In this document: piece by piece, positions 8,500 to 18,017 of the stretch
Position numbering within the stretch: position 1 is the stretch's first letter
How the letters are laid out: each line of letters begins with the position of its first letter
Assembly: GCF_003201975.1 (NCBI RefSeq)
Contig: NZ_QJJQ01000016.1
Span: 1-64,000, forward strand
DNA length: 64,000 bases
Reading direction: 5' to 3'
Source of the DNA: Pseudogracilibacillus auburnensis
Lineage (GTDB): Bacteria; Bacillota; Bacilli; Bacillales; Amphibacillaceae
The notes under the pieces: model-generated
Seen by the model: the letters and a program-made list of their open reading frames with translations, nothing else
Databases searched by the model: none
Told to the model about the DNA's origin: nothing
Program-made: the position numbers and the translations under genes

Positions 8500-8744
8500 A
8501 TTTGCTCACTCTCCTTTTCATCTTTTAAAAGTGTTTCTACATTCTGTGCAAACGGCTTGAAAAATTTAAAATAGACAATAAAGATAATGACTGTGTTGAT
8601 GGCATTAAGGAATAAAACCCAAGCCAAAGATTGCGGCAAAAATCCAATAAATCGAAGCTCATTCATCACACCAAAGTTTGGCAAAAAGGTTAATAAATAA
8701 ATGATAAAGAACACGATAATTAACAAAGCATGCTTTTTTCTCAT
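8496..8744 (-). CDS. Small two-helix membrane protein, symporter partner
   Basis: Hydrophobic protein of 82 residues with two membrane segments (about 5-25 and 38-62) and a short charged tail. I cannot assign it to a named family with certainty. Small proteins of this size and topology (for example the YhdT/DUF997 and DUF3311 types) are commonly encoded just upstream of SSS symporters and are thought to be accessory subunits. The four-base ATGA overlap with the symporter gene supports that reading. It is the first gene of the operon and is divergent from the LysR regulator. Confidence 0.75.
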   Translation of the reverse strand: MRKKHALLIIVFFIIYLLTFLPNFGVMNELRFIGFLPQSLAWVLFLNAINTVIIFIVYFKFFKPFAQNVETLLKDEKESEQI

Positions 8745-8840
8745 TACACTTCCTCCCTTTTAACATTTTATTTGTAATCGCTATCATATTGATTAGGTTT
8801 AATTTTACACATCGCTTACCATGAAGTAAAATACATAATA

Positions 8841-8857
8841 GGAATATTAATCATTCC
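8841..8857. promoter_or_regulatory. Candidate LysR operator
   Basis: The inverted repeat GGAATATTAATCATTCC lies in the 141-base divergent region between the symporter operon and the LysR gene, 29 bases before the LysR start. Its position and interrupted symmetry suit an autoregulatory LysR site. No second site was identified. Confidence 0.35.
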
Positions 8858-8885
8858 TCAACAGAATGATAGGAGGACATTAACG

Positions 8886-9767
8886 GTGCAATTAAGATCA
8901 TTGGAAGTGTTCGTAACAGTTGTAGAAAAAAATGGGTTTACAAAAGCAGCCGAAGCCCTTTATGTAGGCCAACCAGCATTAAGCAAAACGATTCAAAAGA
9001 TGGAACATGAGCTAAATGTCACTTTATTCGACCGATCTAGCAAAAAAATTCTATTGACAGATGAAGGAAAGGTTCTCTATGAAAAAAGCAAAGAAATATT
9101 GGCAAAGATAAACAGCATTCCTGATAGTTTACATCAATTATCAGAAGTAATTAGTGGTGAGGTGAGGGTAGGTATCCCTCAAATTATTGGATCTGTTTTC
9201 TTTCCAAAAGTTGCTTATACCTTTTTAAAAAAATATCCAAACGTTACATTATCAACAAAAGAAAAAGGAGGGATAATTATAGAAAAATTAGTTGATCAGG
9301 GAGAATTAGATATTGGTTTTGTTGTATTCCCCGCCTCTAACACGTTGGAGTCAGAAACTATTTATAAGGATAAGTTCAATGTTTGTGTTTCTGCCAATCA
9401 CCACCTAGCTAATGAAACAGAAGTATGCCTAGAACAATTGAAAGACGAAAAATTTATTTTATTTGATAAATCTTTCGCATTATATCGTCTAATTAATAGT
9501 TATTGTTTTGAATCGGGATTTTCCCCAAATGTTGCATTCCAGAGCACACAATGGGATTTAGTATTAGAACTCGTATCCGCACAACTAGGTATTGCAATCA
9601 TCCCTGAAAAACTTACGAATAAATTAAACGATATTAACATCAAAGCATTATCCATCAAACATCCTGAAATGGTGTGGAATATTGGAATTATTACTAAAAA
9701 AAATGCATACAAATCGTATGCACTCAAGAAATTTATTGAAGTTGTGAAGGAGATTTATGTTACCTAA
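8886..9767 (+). CDS. LysR-family transcriptional regulator
   Basis: DNA-binding regulator of 293 residues. The N-terminal winged helix-turn-helix (about 1-60) is canonical: LEVFVTVVEKNGFTKAAEAL, then QPALSKTIQKMEHEL and LFDRSSKKILLT. The remainder is a periplasmic-binding-protein-like effector domain. It starts at GTG 8886, nine bases after a perfect AGGAGG. Divergent orientation from the symporter/nitrilase operon, with a shared 141-base promoter region, makes it the probable local activator responding to the transported compound or its product. Confidence 0.92.
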   Translation: MQLRSLEVFVTVVEKNGFTKAAEALYVGQPALSKTIQKMEHELNVTLFDRSSKKILLTDEGKVLYEKSKEILAKINSIPDSLHQLSEVISGEVRVGIPQIIGSVFFPKVAYTFLKKYPNVTLSTKEKGGIIIEKLVDQGELDIGFVVFPASNTLESETIYKDKFNVCVSANHHLANETEVCLEQLKDEKFILFDKSFALYRLINSYCFESGFSPNVAFQSTQWDLVLELVSAQLGIAIIPEKLTNKLNDINIKALSIKHPEMVWNIGIITKKNAYKSYALKKFIEVVKEIYVT

Positions 9768-10394
9768 GTTTTTATTAATGTATACAATAATGTAAAAAAG
9801 CGACTTCATGATCGCACTTGAAAATGGAACCATTTGAAAAAAATTTATTTATGCTAAAAAGCTTGGTTTTCACTGAAGTTTTTTTAATGCTCCTTAAACC
9901 TTCATCGTCCTTACTTGGAGCTCTACCTGTATTCATGCCATTTCATGATGGATAAAATGATTCGTATTCAAACGACCTTATAACGGTGCTCCATCTTCTA
10001 TTGTATGACTAGTACAACGTTTGACTCAACATTGCAACGACTTCCATCAATCAACCATTACATTAATTGATAACAACGAATAAAATTTACCTTATAAGTT
10101 TAAATAATCATTACTCAACTTTCACACCAATAAAAGGCGTTCAAACAGTTCGCTTGGTTAAGCTTGGGATACTTCCAATTATATCCTTGACAACCTTCGT
10201 ATAATAAACCGTTTTTCAAAAGATTTGGACTGCGAATACCTCTCCTACCAAATAGTTTTGTTGTTTTTTACATATAAGCTTAGAGAAAAAAGTTAATTCA
10301 AAGTCAACTTAAGCACTGTATCTTCATCCCACTTAATTCTACGAAGGCTTTTTTGTCCATTTCACTCTGCGAAAGTTGAGATCATTTAAAAAAA
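9768..10394. other. Long intergenic stretch with no clear gene
   Basis: About 630 bases without a convincing gene. A weak hairpin around 9807-9829 (GCGA/TCGC core) could terminate the LysR gene. On the minus strand about 10118-10265 is open for some 50 codons (it contains GCQGYNWKYPKLNQ) but has no start codon and no family I recognise. It may be a gene remnant or chance. Confidence 0.3.
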
Positions 10395-10427
10395 CTGTTA
10401 TCGAAAGCTATAAGCATTCGATAACAG
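10395..10427 (-). terminator. Terminator of the glycopeptide operon
   Basis: The perfect 11-bp stem CTGTTATCGAA (10395-10405) / TTCGATAACAG (10417-10427) has an 11-base loop. On the minus strand it is followed by seven T residues. It lies about 40 bases past the cutC stop and marks the end of the minus-strand cluster. Confidence 0.88.
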
Positions 10428-10468
10428 GCGTCGATTGTGTTGCATATCCTTTAATATTTTCTTAACCT

Positions 10469-11152
10469 TTAACACGTTATTTCCCTAATCTTCTTTATCT
10501 GTTCTTCTGAAATTCCATTCGCATACGCTTGATCGATCCTAATTCCTGTTCCAAAATGGAGTGCCTTCGGTTGTATCGCTTGATAAAATGGTTTTAATTC
10601 ATCAACCCGCAAACCATTTCCAGGCATAATCGTTAAATGAGTATCTTTCGTGCGATCATGTAGTTCCACTAAATTCTCAACAAATTCACTCGCTGTCCCA
10701 TCTCCTCCAGCCGTTAAGATCGTTGTAATTTGTTCGTATGTCAAAATTGTTTCAAGTGCTTCTTTTTGATCACGTACAAAGTCAAAAGCCCGGTGAAATG
10801 TCACTTTCAAACCATCTGCTTCATCTAGTAATCTTTGTAATACGTCTTCATCAACCGTTCCTCTATCTGTTAAAGACCCAATTACGATCCCATTCGCACC
10901 AAGGCTTTTAATCGCACGGATGTCTTCACGCATAATCTTAAAATCATGTTCATCATAAACAAACGAATTACTGTGTGGACGAACCATTACATTAATTGGA
11001 ATATCTACTGCTTCAACAGCAGACTTTATTAGACCATAGCTTGGTGTAAGGCCAGATTCCATCATACTTTGACAAAGCTCCACCCGATCAGCATGATATT
11101 TTTCGGCATCTAGCACATCACTTAAACTAGTTCCTATTACTTCTATTAACAT
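10469..11152 (-). CDS. cutC: CutC family protein
   Basis: TIM-barrel protein of 227 residues with clear CutC family features: the start LIEVIGTSLSDVLDAEKYHADRVELC, VMVRPHSNSFVY, KVTFHRAFDF and the end ALHFGTGIRI. The family was named for copper homeostasis in Escherichia coli, but that role is disputed, and in Firmicutes it often sits among sugar genes. Here it is the last gene of the peptide/glycan cluster, after the ROK sugar kinase and a 153-base gap. A metabolic role in sugar handling is therefore more likely than copper control. This is an inference from context. Confidence 0.88.
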   Translation of the reverse strand: MLIEVIGTSLSDVLDAEKYHADRVELCQSMMESGLTPSYGLIKSAVEAVDIPINVMVRPHSNSFVYDEHDFKIMREDIRAIKSLGANGIVIGSLTDRGTVDEDVLQRLLDEADGLKVTFHRAFDFVRDQKEALETILTYEQITTILTAGGDGTASEFVENLVELHDRTKDTHLTIMPGNGLRVDELKPFYQAIQPKALHFGTGIRIDQAYANGISEEQIKKIREITC

Positions 11153-11305
11153 GACTTCACCTCTAGTTATTTATTGAAATATAAAACATCAACCATCACC
11201 ATTTTCCCCTTGTAAATACGGGCAGTCGTATGATAATGGGTGAGCTTCATTTAACTATCTGATCTATTTACTACCGCCAGAACAAAAATAAACTTGTATA
11301 GTAAT

Positions 11306-12280
11306 CTAAAATGAATGGCTATAGTCATTTTTCAATGTTTTTTTTATTAAATATGCAGCTCCAATGATGCCAGCATCGTTTCCTAACTGAGCAAGACCTA
11401 ATTCAGTTTTGTCACTCACCCAAGGGTGTGCATGTTGATAAAAAGCAACTTCAATTTGTTTTAAAAATGTAGGCCCCGCCTTGGATAGTCCGCCACCAAT
11501 CAAAATTTTGCCAGGATTTATAATCGTAGCAAGATTTGCTAATGCAAATCCTAAGTATTCATTTAATTGATCGATTATTTTTTGACAATGCTCATCACCG
11601 ATTTTCGCCAAATCAAATACGTCTTTGGCCGTCAATTTGCCATGTTCCAAATAAAATTTTGCTAGATTGCTTGTCGGTACTTCGTGTACGATTTGCATTG
11701 CCTCTCTTACAACACCTGTTGCCGAGGCAATTGTATCTAAACACCCTCTCCTACCACAATTACATAAATATCCATTCGGATTGACGACAAAGTGACCAAT
11801 CTCTCCTGCTAACCCTCTACTTCCATGCAAAACTTTCCCATTCGTAATAATGCCACTTCCTACGCCTGTTCCTAGCGTGATCATAATGAGATCTTCCTTA
11901 TTTGTTTTATCCCTCCAATACTCACCTAGTGCAGCAGTGTTAGCATCATTTTCTACTACGACAGGCAAAGGAGTCTTTGCCTCGAAGACCTTTTTCAGTT
12001 CATATTCTTTCCAACCAATATTAACAGCCGCTAAAATTTTCCCTTGATTTTGATCGATAAAACCTGGCACACCAATACCAACACCAAGAATATCATGTTC
12101 TAGTTCAAACGGTGTTAAGTTTTTTTGGACCGAAGACCATATGTCATTTACTATATGATTTCCTTGATCTTTCTTATTCGTTTTTATCTCCCATTTCGTT
12201 AAAATATCTCCCATCATATTTAAAACACCAATTTTTACATTTGTTCCACCTATATCTATCCCAATTACCTTTTTACTCAT
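11306..12280 (-). CDS. ROK family sugar kinase (glucokinase-like)
   Basis: Cytoplasmic ATP-dependent sugar kinase of 324 residues. Visible features are the N-terminal phosphate loop GIDIGGTNVKIG, the sugar-binding ENDANTAALGE, a second nucleotide loop ITLGTGVGSGI, and the ROK zinc motif CNCGRRGCLD (about 173-182) after GEIGHFVV. The start is ATG 12280, nine bases after AAAGGG. The upstream in-frame codons (to 12316) lack a binding site. The substrate could be glucose, N-acetylglucosamine or N-acetylmannosamine. Its position behind an alpha-fucosidase favours N-acetylglucosamine released from a glycopeptide, by analogy with sugK of the Lactobacillus casei alf-2 cluster. Confidence 0.9.
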   Translation of the reverse strand: MSKKVIGIDIGGTNVKIGVLNMMGDILTKWEIKTNKKDQGNHIVNDIWSSVQKNLTPFELEHDILGVGIGVPGFIDQNQGKILAAVNIGWKEYELKKVFEAKTPLPVVVENDANTAALGEYWRDKTNKEDLIMITLGTGVGSGIITNGKVLHGSRGLAGEIGHFVVNPNGYLCNCGRRGCLDTIASATGVVREAMQIVHEVPTSNLAKFYLEHGKLTAKDVFDLAKIGDEHCQKIIDQLNEYLGFALANLATIINPGKILIGGGLSKAGPTFLKQIEVAFYQHAHPWVSDKTELGLAQLGNDAGIIGAAYLIKKTLKNDYSHSF

Positions 12281-12324
12281 TACTTCCATCCCTTTAAAAA
12301 ATATGTGCAGTACCATCTATAGCC

Positions 12325-12357
12325 AAAAAACAACTTCAGAAAGATGTAACTGAAGTT
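12325..12357 (-). terminator. Hairpin with T-run between fucosidase and kinase genes
   Basis: AACTTCAG (12332-12339) pairs with CTGAAGTT (12350-12357) around a ten-base loop. On the minus strand it is followed by GTTTTTTGG. It probably terminates part of the transcripts that come through the fucosidase gene, lowering expression of the kinase and cutC, or separates two units. Confidence 0.6.
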
Positions 12358-12375
12358 ATTTACGGATTTTTTACA

Positions 12376-13671
12376 TTACTTTTTATCCCCTAAGCCGACT
12401 TCAATAACTGGAACAATATAGTTGGGCTTAATAACAGGTAACTCAAAAACAACCTCATTCTCTGCAATTAATGGTTGATCATGGTGAATTGCATCTTCTG
12501 GATTAAACCGTCTTACCGTAACTTCTGAATGGTCATGTAAAAATCGTGCATAGTTAATCTCGTACGGAAAATCTTCCAAGTGTATCGTTCTAAATGGCCA
12601 AGAAAAAATATGAATATAGAGACGATCATCTTTTTGTGTTAAACGACAATCTTGTGGAGTGTCGACTTCGGATGGACCTGCACCATAAATAGATTGGTGA
12701 TGATATGTCATCCATTTTGCAATTCCTTCCAATACCGTTGTAGATGCTTCATCAAAGCTCCCTCTCGCAGTCGGACCAAAATTCATGAGTAAATTACCGT
12801 CTTTTGAAACAGTATCTATTAGAAGTTTGACAATCATTTCAGCTGACTTCATATGTAGATTGTTCGGATTATATGTCCAACGATCATTAAATGTTTGACA
12901 TGCTTCCCACACCCGTTTTTTATTATCAGGGGTCGTTAACATCCCTGTTGGCTGATATTGTTCTGGTGTATACACGCCACGATTTAATCCAAGTCGATTA
13001 TTAATAATCATATGTGGCTGATGTTGTAAAATTAATTTTTCAATTTCTTCTGAACGCCAATCTGCTGCACCTTTTCCTTTTGCCCAGTCCCACTCTCTAT
13101 CAGCATAGGAAAAATCAAACCAAAAATAATCTATTTTACCGTAATTCGTTACGAGCTCTTCTACTTGATTATATAAATATTGCTGATAGATTTTCATATC
13201 TCTATCTTCCGCTTTTACCGTTTCATCCTCCCTTGCAGGATGTAAACCATCAATCGTAAAATGTTCATGATGCCAATCAATGACAGAATGATAGAAGCCG
13301 ATCTTTATATTTCCCTCTCTACAAGCATCGACAAACTCCTGAAGCGCATCTTTGCCATAAGGAGTATTTGTAATTTTGTAATTGGTATAAGCACTATCCC
13401 ATAGAGCAAACCCTTCATGGTGTTTCGTCGTTAATACGATATATTTCATTCCACTACGTTTTGCTTGTTCAACCCATTTTTTCGGTTCAAATAAATCTGC
13501 TTCAAATTGATCTAAATAAGGTTCATAATCTTCCTTCGCTATTTTTTCTTGTGTCATAATCCACTCATCTTTAGCACGTAAAGAGTATAAACCCCAATGG
13601 ATAAACATTCCGAATCGATCATGGATAAACCATGAAGGATCCCCATAATGTGTTGGCCAATCTAATTGCAT
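12376..13671 (-). CDS. GH29 alpha-L-fucosidase
   Basis: Retaining glycoside hydrolase of family 29, removing alpha-linked L-fucose. The 431-residue protein starts with the diagnostic WFIHDRFGMFIHWGLYS, followed by GMKYIVLTTKHHEGFALWDS, KIGFYHSVIDWH and YFWFDFSYAD, where the catalytic nucleophile aspartate is expected. There is no signal peptide, so it works on imported substrates in the cytoplasm. It lacks the C-terminal carbohydrate-binding domain of larger secreted enzymes. The ATG at 13671 follows GGAGG by nine bases. Its place between an aminopeptidase and a sugar kinase, behind a peptide importer, suggests small fucosylated glycopeptides rather than free oligosaccharides. Confidence 0.93.
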   Translation of the reverse strand: MQLDWPTHYGDPSWFIHDRFGMFIHWGLYSLRAKDEWIMTQEKIAKEDYEPYLDQFEADLFEPKKWVEQAKRSGMKYIVLTTKHHEGFALWDSAYTNYKITNTPYGKDALQEFVDACREGNIKIGFYHSVIDWHHEHFTIDGLHPAREDETVKAEDRDMKIYQQYLYNQVEELVTNYGKIDYFWFDFSYADREWDWAKGKGAADWRSEEIEKLILQHQPHMIINNRLGLNRGVYTPEQYQPTGMLTTPDNKKRVWEACQTFNDRWTYNPNNLHMKSAEMIVKLLIDTVSKDGNLLMNFGPTARGSFDEASTTVLEGIAKWMTYHHQSIYGAGPSEVDTPQDCRLTQKDDRLYIHIFSWPFRTIHLEDFPYEINYARFLHDHSEVTVRRFNPEDAIHHDQPLIAENEVVFELPVIKPNYIVPVIEVGLGDKK

Positions 13672-13714
13672 GTAAATATTCCTCCATCAACCTTTTATTT
13701 TTTATCTATATATG

Positions 13715-15112
13715 TCATTCATTACGATCAAATTCATGTCTAATTTCTGTTTTAATCATTTCTACTAATAATCGCACACCAAAGCCGGAAGCACCTGCTA
13801 CATAATATCCTTGTTCACGCCATGGTCTTACCGTATTTGCCATATCAATATGAACCCATTTTAAATCATGTTTAATAAATTGCTTTAAAAATAAAGCTGC
13901 GGTAATTGCTCCACCAAACGAAGAACGACTCATATTATTTACATCCGCACAATCACTTTTTAAATAATAGAGGTAATCGTCATACACTGGCATTGGCCAG
14001 ATATAATCACCTGTTTGTTCTCCTAATTGTTTATAATGCCATAAGTCTGCTTCATGATTACTAAATACACCCGCAGCTTTCAAACCGAGTGCACTTCCAA
14101 TACTACCTGTTAGTGTTGCAATATCGATCATTGTTTTTGCTCCTAATGATTGAGCATAAAGCAATCCATCTGCTAAGATTAATCGTCCTTCTGCATCCGT
14201 ATTGCCTACTTCCACATGTAGTCCATTTCGATACGTTAAAACATCTGAAGGTAAAAAGGCATTCCCATCAGCTACATTTTCAACGAGTGGTAAAATCGCG
14301 ACAACATGTGCGGGAATTGCACTATCAGCTAATAATTTCATCGCGCCTACAACTGCAGCAGAGCCACCCATATCCATTTTCATCTCACCGATATCACTTC
14401 CAGCTTTCACATTTGTACCACCAGAATCGAATGTAACACCTTTTCCAACTAATGCGATTTTGTCTTTTGCAACATCACGGGCCAATGTTAAAACGACAAG
14501 TTTAGCTTGCTCATTGCTCCCTTTTGAAACGGCATAAACACCGGGAAAATCCACCTCATTTAATGCATCACCCTCCATTACTTGCACCGTCACATCTGTC
14601 TCATAAAAGAGTTGCTTTATTTTTTCGGCATATGATGTTGGTGTTAATTTATTTGCGGGTTCATTACATAAATCTCTTGCAACATTTACTGCATTAGCCC
14701 GTATACGTGCTTCCCTATCATAAACCTTCCAACGCTCATCGGCCCACTGAACGATTAATTCATTTCTATGTTCTGCCTGTTTATAAAATAGAAATTGATA
14801 CGCAGCTAAATACCAACCTTCCATAAACCCACTTACAATTTGCTCTAACTCTAAATGTGTTAAATAGGAAGCTAAAGTGAGAAAATCAATCGATACTGTT
14901 GCAGCTTTCATTTTATGCAAACTTTTTCGACAAACTCCTCCTAAAAATCGGACATCTTCCAAAGAAATCTTTGCTTTATTCATCCCGACGAAAACGACTA
15001 GTTCCTTTTCTTGTTGAATGAACTGAATCGTACCAAACTCAACACTAGCATCCTCTTTCAAATATAAACCTTTATCATTCGTTTCATGAATCGGCATAAT
15101 ATGGATATGCAT
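13715..15112 (-). CDS. M17 family leucyl aminopeptidase
   Basis: Cytoplasmic two-metal aminopeptidase (family M17, PepA-like). The catalytic half contains LVGKGVTFDSGGTNVKAG with its metal and catalytic residues, MKMDMGGSAAVVGAM, and the signature NTDAEGRLILADGL. The 465-residue length is normal. The start is ATG 15112, seven bases after GAGGGG; the upstream TTG (15127) sits in the end of the dppF-like gene. Position directly after a peptide ABC importer implies trimming of imported peptides from the amino end. In this cluster it could reduce glycopeptides to a glycosyl-asparagine core. Confidence 0.93.
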   Translation of the reverse strand: MHIHIMPIHETNDKGLYLKEDASVEFGTIQFIQQEKELVVFVGMNKAKISLEDVRFLGGVCRKSLHKMKAATVSIDFLTLASYLTHLELEQIVSGFMEGWYLAAYQFLFYKQAEHRNELIVQWADERWKVYDREARIRANAVNVARDLCNEPANKLTPTSYAEKIKQLFYETDVTVQVMEGDALNEVDFPGVYAVSKGSNEQAKLVVLTLARDVAKDKIALVGKGVTFDSGGTNVKAGSDIGEMKMDMGGSAAVVGAMKLLADSAIPAHVVAILPLVENVADGNAFLPSDVLTYRNGLHVEVGNTDAEGRLILADGLLYAQSLGAKTMIDIATLTGSIGSALGLKAAGVFSNHEADLWHYKQLGEQTGDYIWPMPVYDDYLYYLKSDCADVNNMSRSSFGGAITAALFLKQFIKHDLKWVHIDMANTVRPWREQGYYVAGASGFGVRLLVEMIKTEIRHEFDRNE

Positions 15113-15123
15113 TTTAATTCCCC

Positions 15124-16095
15124 TCAACTTTTATATAAATGACATGCAACCATTTGGTCATCATCAATATTTTGTTTATCTGGAACTTTTTGTTTACACT
15201 CATCTGTTGCAAATGGACATCTTGTATGGAATTTACAACCTGTTGGCGGATTGTCAGCACTAGGTATTTCACCAGATAATATAATTGGTTCTCTTTTCAC
15301 CGTTGGATCCATTTGTGGAATCGATGATAATAAAGCCTGGGTATAAGGGTGTTTCGGATCGGTGAAGATTTTTTCTTTCGTTGCCACTTCAACTAAATCT
15401 CCTAAATACATCACACCTACACGATCACTAATATGTTCCACAACACTTAAGTCATGTGAGATAAATAAATACGTTAAGTCGAATTCTTTCTGTAAATCTT
15501 TCATTAAATTTAAAATTTGTGACTGAATCGAAACATCTAGTGCTGAGACGGGCTCATCTGCAATAATTAAATCTGGTTGCAAAATTAATGCACGTGCAAT
15601 ACCAATCCGTTGTCTTTGCCCACCACTAAATTCATGTGGGTACTTATTTAAATGAAATTCACTAATACCACACTTTTCTAGTAGATTCATAACTAACGTA
15701 TCTTTTTCTTTCGAATTCATCTGTTTAAAATGAATATCTAAAGGTTCTTTTAATATATCTTTAATTTTCATCCGGGGACTTAACGAAGCAAAAGGATCTT
15801 GGAAAACCATTTGCATTTTTTGACGATACTTTTTCCATTCCTTTCTACTTAACTTCGATAAATCCTTCCCTTTAAACGTAATTTCACCTGAATCTACTGG
15901 AATTAATCCATTTAATAATCGACCAGTCGTTGATTTTCCACAACCTGATTCACCAACTAGCCCAAATGTTTCACCTTTTTTTATTTGAAAAGAAATTCCA
16001 TCAACTGCTCGAACGGCTCTTTTTTCTTCAAACCAACCTCTTTTAAGGGGGAAGTGCTTTTTAATATTGGTAGCTTCTATTAAAATATCACCCAT
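15124..16095 (-). CDS. Oligo/dipeptide ABC transporter ATP-binding protein (DppF/OppF)
   Basis: Second ATPase of a peptide importer. It has Walker A GLVGESGCGKSTTGR, the Q-loop MVFQDPFASLSPR, signature HEFSGGQRQRIGIARAL and Walker B LIIADEPVSALD. The C-terminal OppF/DppF extension with cysteines (GCKFHTRCPFATDEC) is the fourth-cluster motif typical of this pair. Its start overlaps the dppD end by eight bases. The gene is part of the SBP-dppB-dppC-dppD-dppF series on the minus strand. Substrate class: peptides, opines or nickel chelates by family. The surrounding peptidase and fucosidase favour glycopeptides. Confidence 0.93.
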   Translation of the reverse strand: MGDILIEATNIKKHFPLKRGWFEEKRAVRAVDGISFQIKKGETFGLVGESGCGKSTTGRLLNGLIPVDSGEITFKGKDLSKLSRKEWKKYRQKMQMVFQDPFASLSPRMKIKDILKEPLDIHFKQMNSKEKDTLVMNLLEKCGISEFHLNKYPHEFSGGQRQRIGIARALILQPDLIIADEPVSALDVSIQSQILNLMKDLQKEFDLTYLFISHDLSVVEHISDRVGVMYLGDLVEVATKEKIFTDPKHPYTQALLSSIPQMDPTVKREPIILSGEIPSADNPPTGCKFHTRCPFATDECKQKVPDKQNIDDDQMVACHLYKS

Positions 16096-17095
16096 TTGTC
16101 ATTCCCTCCCCTTGCTTATCTTTCATCATTTCCTCATCATACAACCAACATCTCGTTGCATGATGATTCACTGTCATTAATGCTGGTTCTTTCTTATGAC
16201 AAATCGCCATAGCATGCTCACATCGAGGAGCAAATTTACACCCTTTAGGCATATTCGTTGGATTAGGTACTGTACCTGGAATCGAATATAACTTTTCTGA
16301 TTTCATGCCAATTTTCGGTACCGATTCTATTAATCCCTTCGTGTACGGATGTTTCGGTTGTGCGAACAATTCTTCTACTGTCGCTTCCTCTACAATTTTA
16401 CCAGCATACATGACAATCACCCGATCACAAATTTCAGCTACAACTCCTAAATCATGCGTGATGAATAAAATACCCATATTTGTTTTCACTTGAATTTCTT
16501 TCATTAAATTTAATATTTGCGCTTGAATGGTTACATCCAAAGCGGTAGTTGGTTCATCAGCAATGAGTAAAGATGGATTACAAGAAATTTGCATCGCAAT
16601 AATAACTCTTTGTCTCATTCCACCTGAAAGTTGATGAGGATATTCATCCATTAAATCCTCTGCACGGGGAATACCAACCGACTTCAAAGTTTTGATCGCA
16701 TATTGATGAGCCTCTTTTTTTGGCATGTTCAAATGTAATTCTATCGTTTCTCTCATCTGTTTCCCGATTTTCAAGACAGGATTAAGAGATGTCATAGGCT
16801 CTTGGAAAATCATTGATATTTCATTACCACGATATTGCTTCATTCTCTTCTCCGTTAAATCAAACAAATTTTCACCTTTGTATAACACTTCACCATCCAT
16901 TATTTCTCCTGGTGTATCATGAAACAATCGCATAATCGATAACGAAGTGACACTTTTACCACTTCCAGATTCACCAACTACACCAACAATTTCACCTTGA
17001 TTCACATGAAAGCTAATGCCATGTATAACTGGTAATAACCCATTTTCAGTACGAAAACCCGTTCGAAGATTTTTTACTCGAAGTAATTCCGTCAA
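16088..17095 (-). CDS. Oligo/dipeptide ABC transporter ATP-binding protein (DppD/OppD)
   Basis: First ATPase of the peptide importer, 335 residues. Visible are Walker A GVVGESGSGKSVTSLSI, Q-loop MIFQEPMTSLNPVL, signature HQLSGGMRQRVIIAMQI, Walker B LLIADEPTTALDVT and the C-terminal cysteine cluster GCKFAPRCEHAMAIC. It starts at TTG 17095 after GGAGGGG. It is 13 bases downstream of the dppC-like gene and overlaps the dppF-like gene, so the heterodimeric ATPase is made from coupled genes. Confidence 0.93.
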   Translation of the reverse strand: MTELLRVKNLRTGFRTENGLLPVIHGISFHVNQGEIVGVVGESGSGKSVTSLSIMRLFHDTPGEIMDGEVLYKGENLFDLTEKRMKQYRGNEISMIFQEPMTSLNPVLKIGKQMRETIELHLNMPKKEAHQYAIKTLKSVGIPRAEDLMDEYPHQLSGGMRQRVIIAMQISCNPSLLIADEPTTALDVTIQAQILNLMKEIQVKTNMGILFITHDLGVVAEICDRVIVMYAGKIVEEATVEELFAQPKHPYTKGLIESVPKIGMKSEKLYSIPGTVPNPTNMPKGCKFAPRCEHAMAICHKKEPALMTVNHHATRCWLYDEEMMKDKQGEGMTNG

Positions 17096-17108
17096 TTTTT
17101 TCCCCTCC

Positions 17109-18002
17109 TTAGTCTTTCATTTTCGGGTCTAGCATTTCTCTTAATCCATCTCCTAAAAGATTAAAAGCTAATACGGTTAAAAAGATAATTAGTCCTGGGA
17201 AAAATACCAGATGAAACGCTGTACCAATATAGTCTCGAGAAACACTCAACATCGCACCCCAATCTGGAGAAGAAGGCTCTGCACCTAAACCTAAAAAACT
17301 TAAGCTTGCAGCCGCCAAAATTGCTGTCCCAACATTCATCGTAAAATAAACAATAATGGTTGGTAATGTTTCAGGAAAAATATGCTTTAACATAATCCGC
17401 ATTCTTCCTGCTCCTATTGATTCAGCCGCCTCAACAAAAAGCATTTCCTTAACTTCCAACGTCGCTCCACGAACAATTCTCGCAAACGAAGGAATACTGA
17501 AAAACGCAACCGCGATGACGACGTTTTTTAAACCTGGTCCTAAAATAGCAACTATACCGATTGCTAAAATCAAGTCAGGAAAAGCAAACAGAACATCACA
17601 GCCACGCATAATTAATTTATCTACCCATTTTCCGATAAATCCACTAATTAAGCCTAACATAGTCCCAATAATAGCTCCGAGTGAAACCGCTGAAACACTA
17701 ACAGATAAGGAAATCTTTGCACCAGCAATGATTCTACTTAATATATCCCGACCGTACTCATCTGTTCCAAAAAAGTGAGTTAAGGACGGTGTTTCTAACA
17801 AACTATTATAATCTGGCTCCGCAGCATCATAAGGCGTAATAAAAGGACCAATAATCATAATGACGAATAGTAGCAGGACAAAGTAAAAAGAAATTACTGC
17901 TGGCTTTTTACGATGAAACGATCGCCAAAATTGCTGGAATCGTCCTGGTTCTTTTATTTTTATTTGTTCTACTTCCATACTTTTGGATTGAAGACTGCTC
18001 AT
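17109..18002 (-). CDS. Peptide ABC transporter permease (DppC/OppC)
   Basis: Membrane subunit of the peptide importer, 297 residues. After a cytoplasmic N-terminus there is a first hydrophobic segment and the OppC-type FGTDEYGRDILSRIIAGAK. A binding-protein-dependent transport domain then follows, with the EAA-like loop EAAESIGAGRMRIMLKHIFP that docks to the ATPases. It has five or six membrane segments. A GGAGGGAAGG site precedes the ATG. It pairs with the dppB-like gene 15 bases upstream. Confidence 0.92.
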   Translation of the reverse strand: MSSLQSKSMEVEQIKIKEPGRFQQFWRSFHRKKPAVISFYFVLLLFVIMIIGPFITPYDAAEPDYNSLLETPSLTHFFGTDEYGRDILSRIIAGAKISLSVSVSAVSLGAIIGTMLGLISGFIGKWVDKLIMRGCDVLFAFPDLILAIGIVAILGPGLKNVVIAVAFFSIPSFARIVRGATLEVKEMLFVEAAESIGAGRMRIMLKHIFPETLPTIIVYFTMNVGTAILAAASLSFLGLGAEPSSPDWGAMLSVSRDYIGTAFHLVFFPGLIIFLTVLAFNLLGDGLREMLDPKMKD

Positions 18003-18017
18003 AATAACCTTCCCTCC

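Noticed and set aside
14089-14537. Two overlapping plus-strand frames of 115 and 111 codons
   Set aside because: They are shadows of the leucyl aminopeptidase gene, whose coding is certain from its metal-binding motifs.
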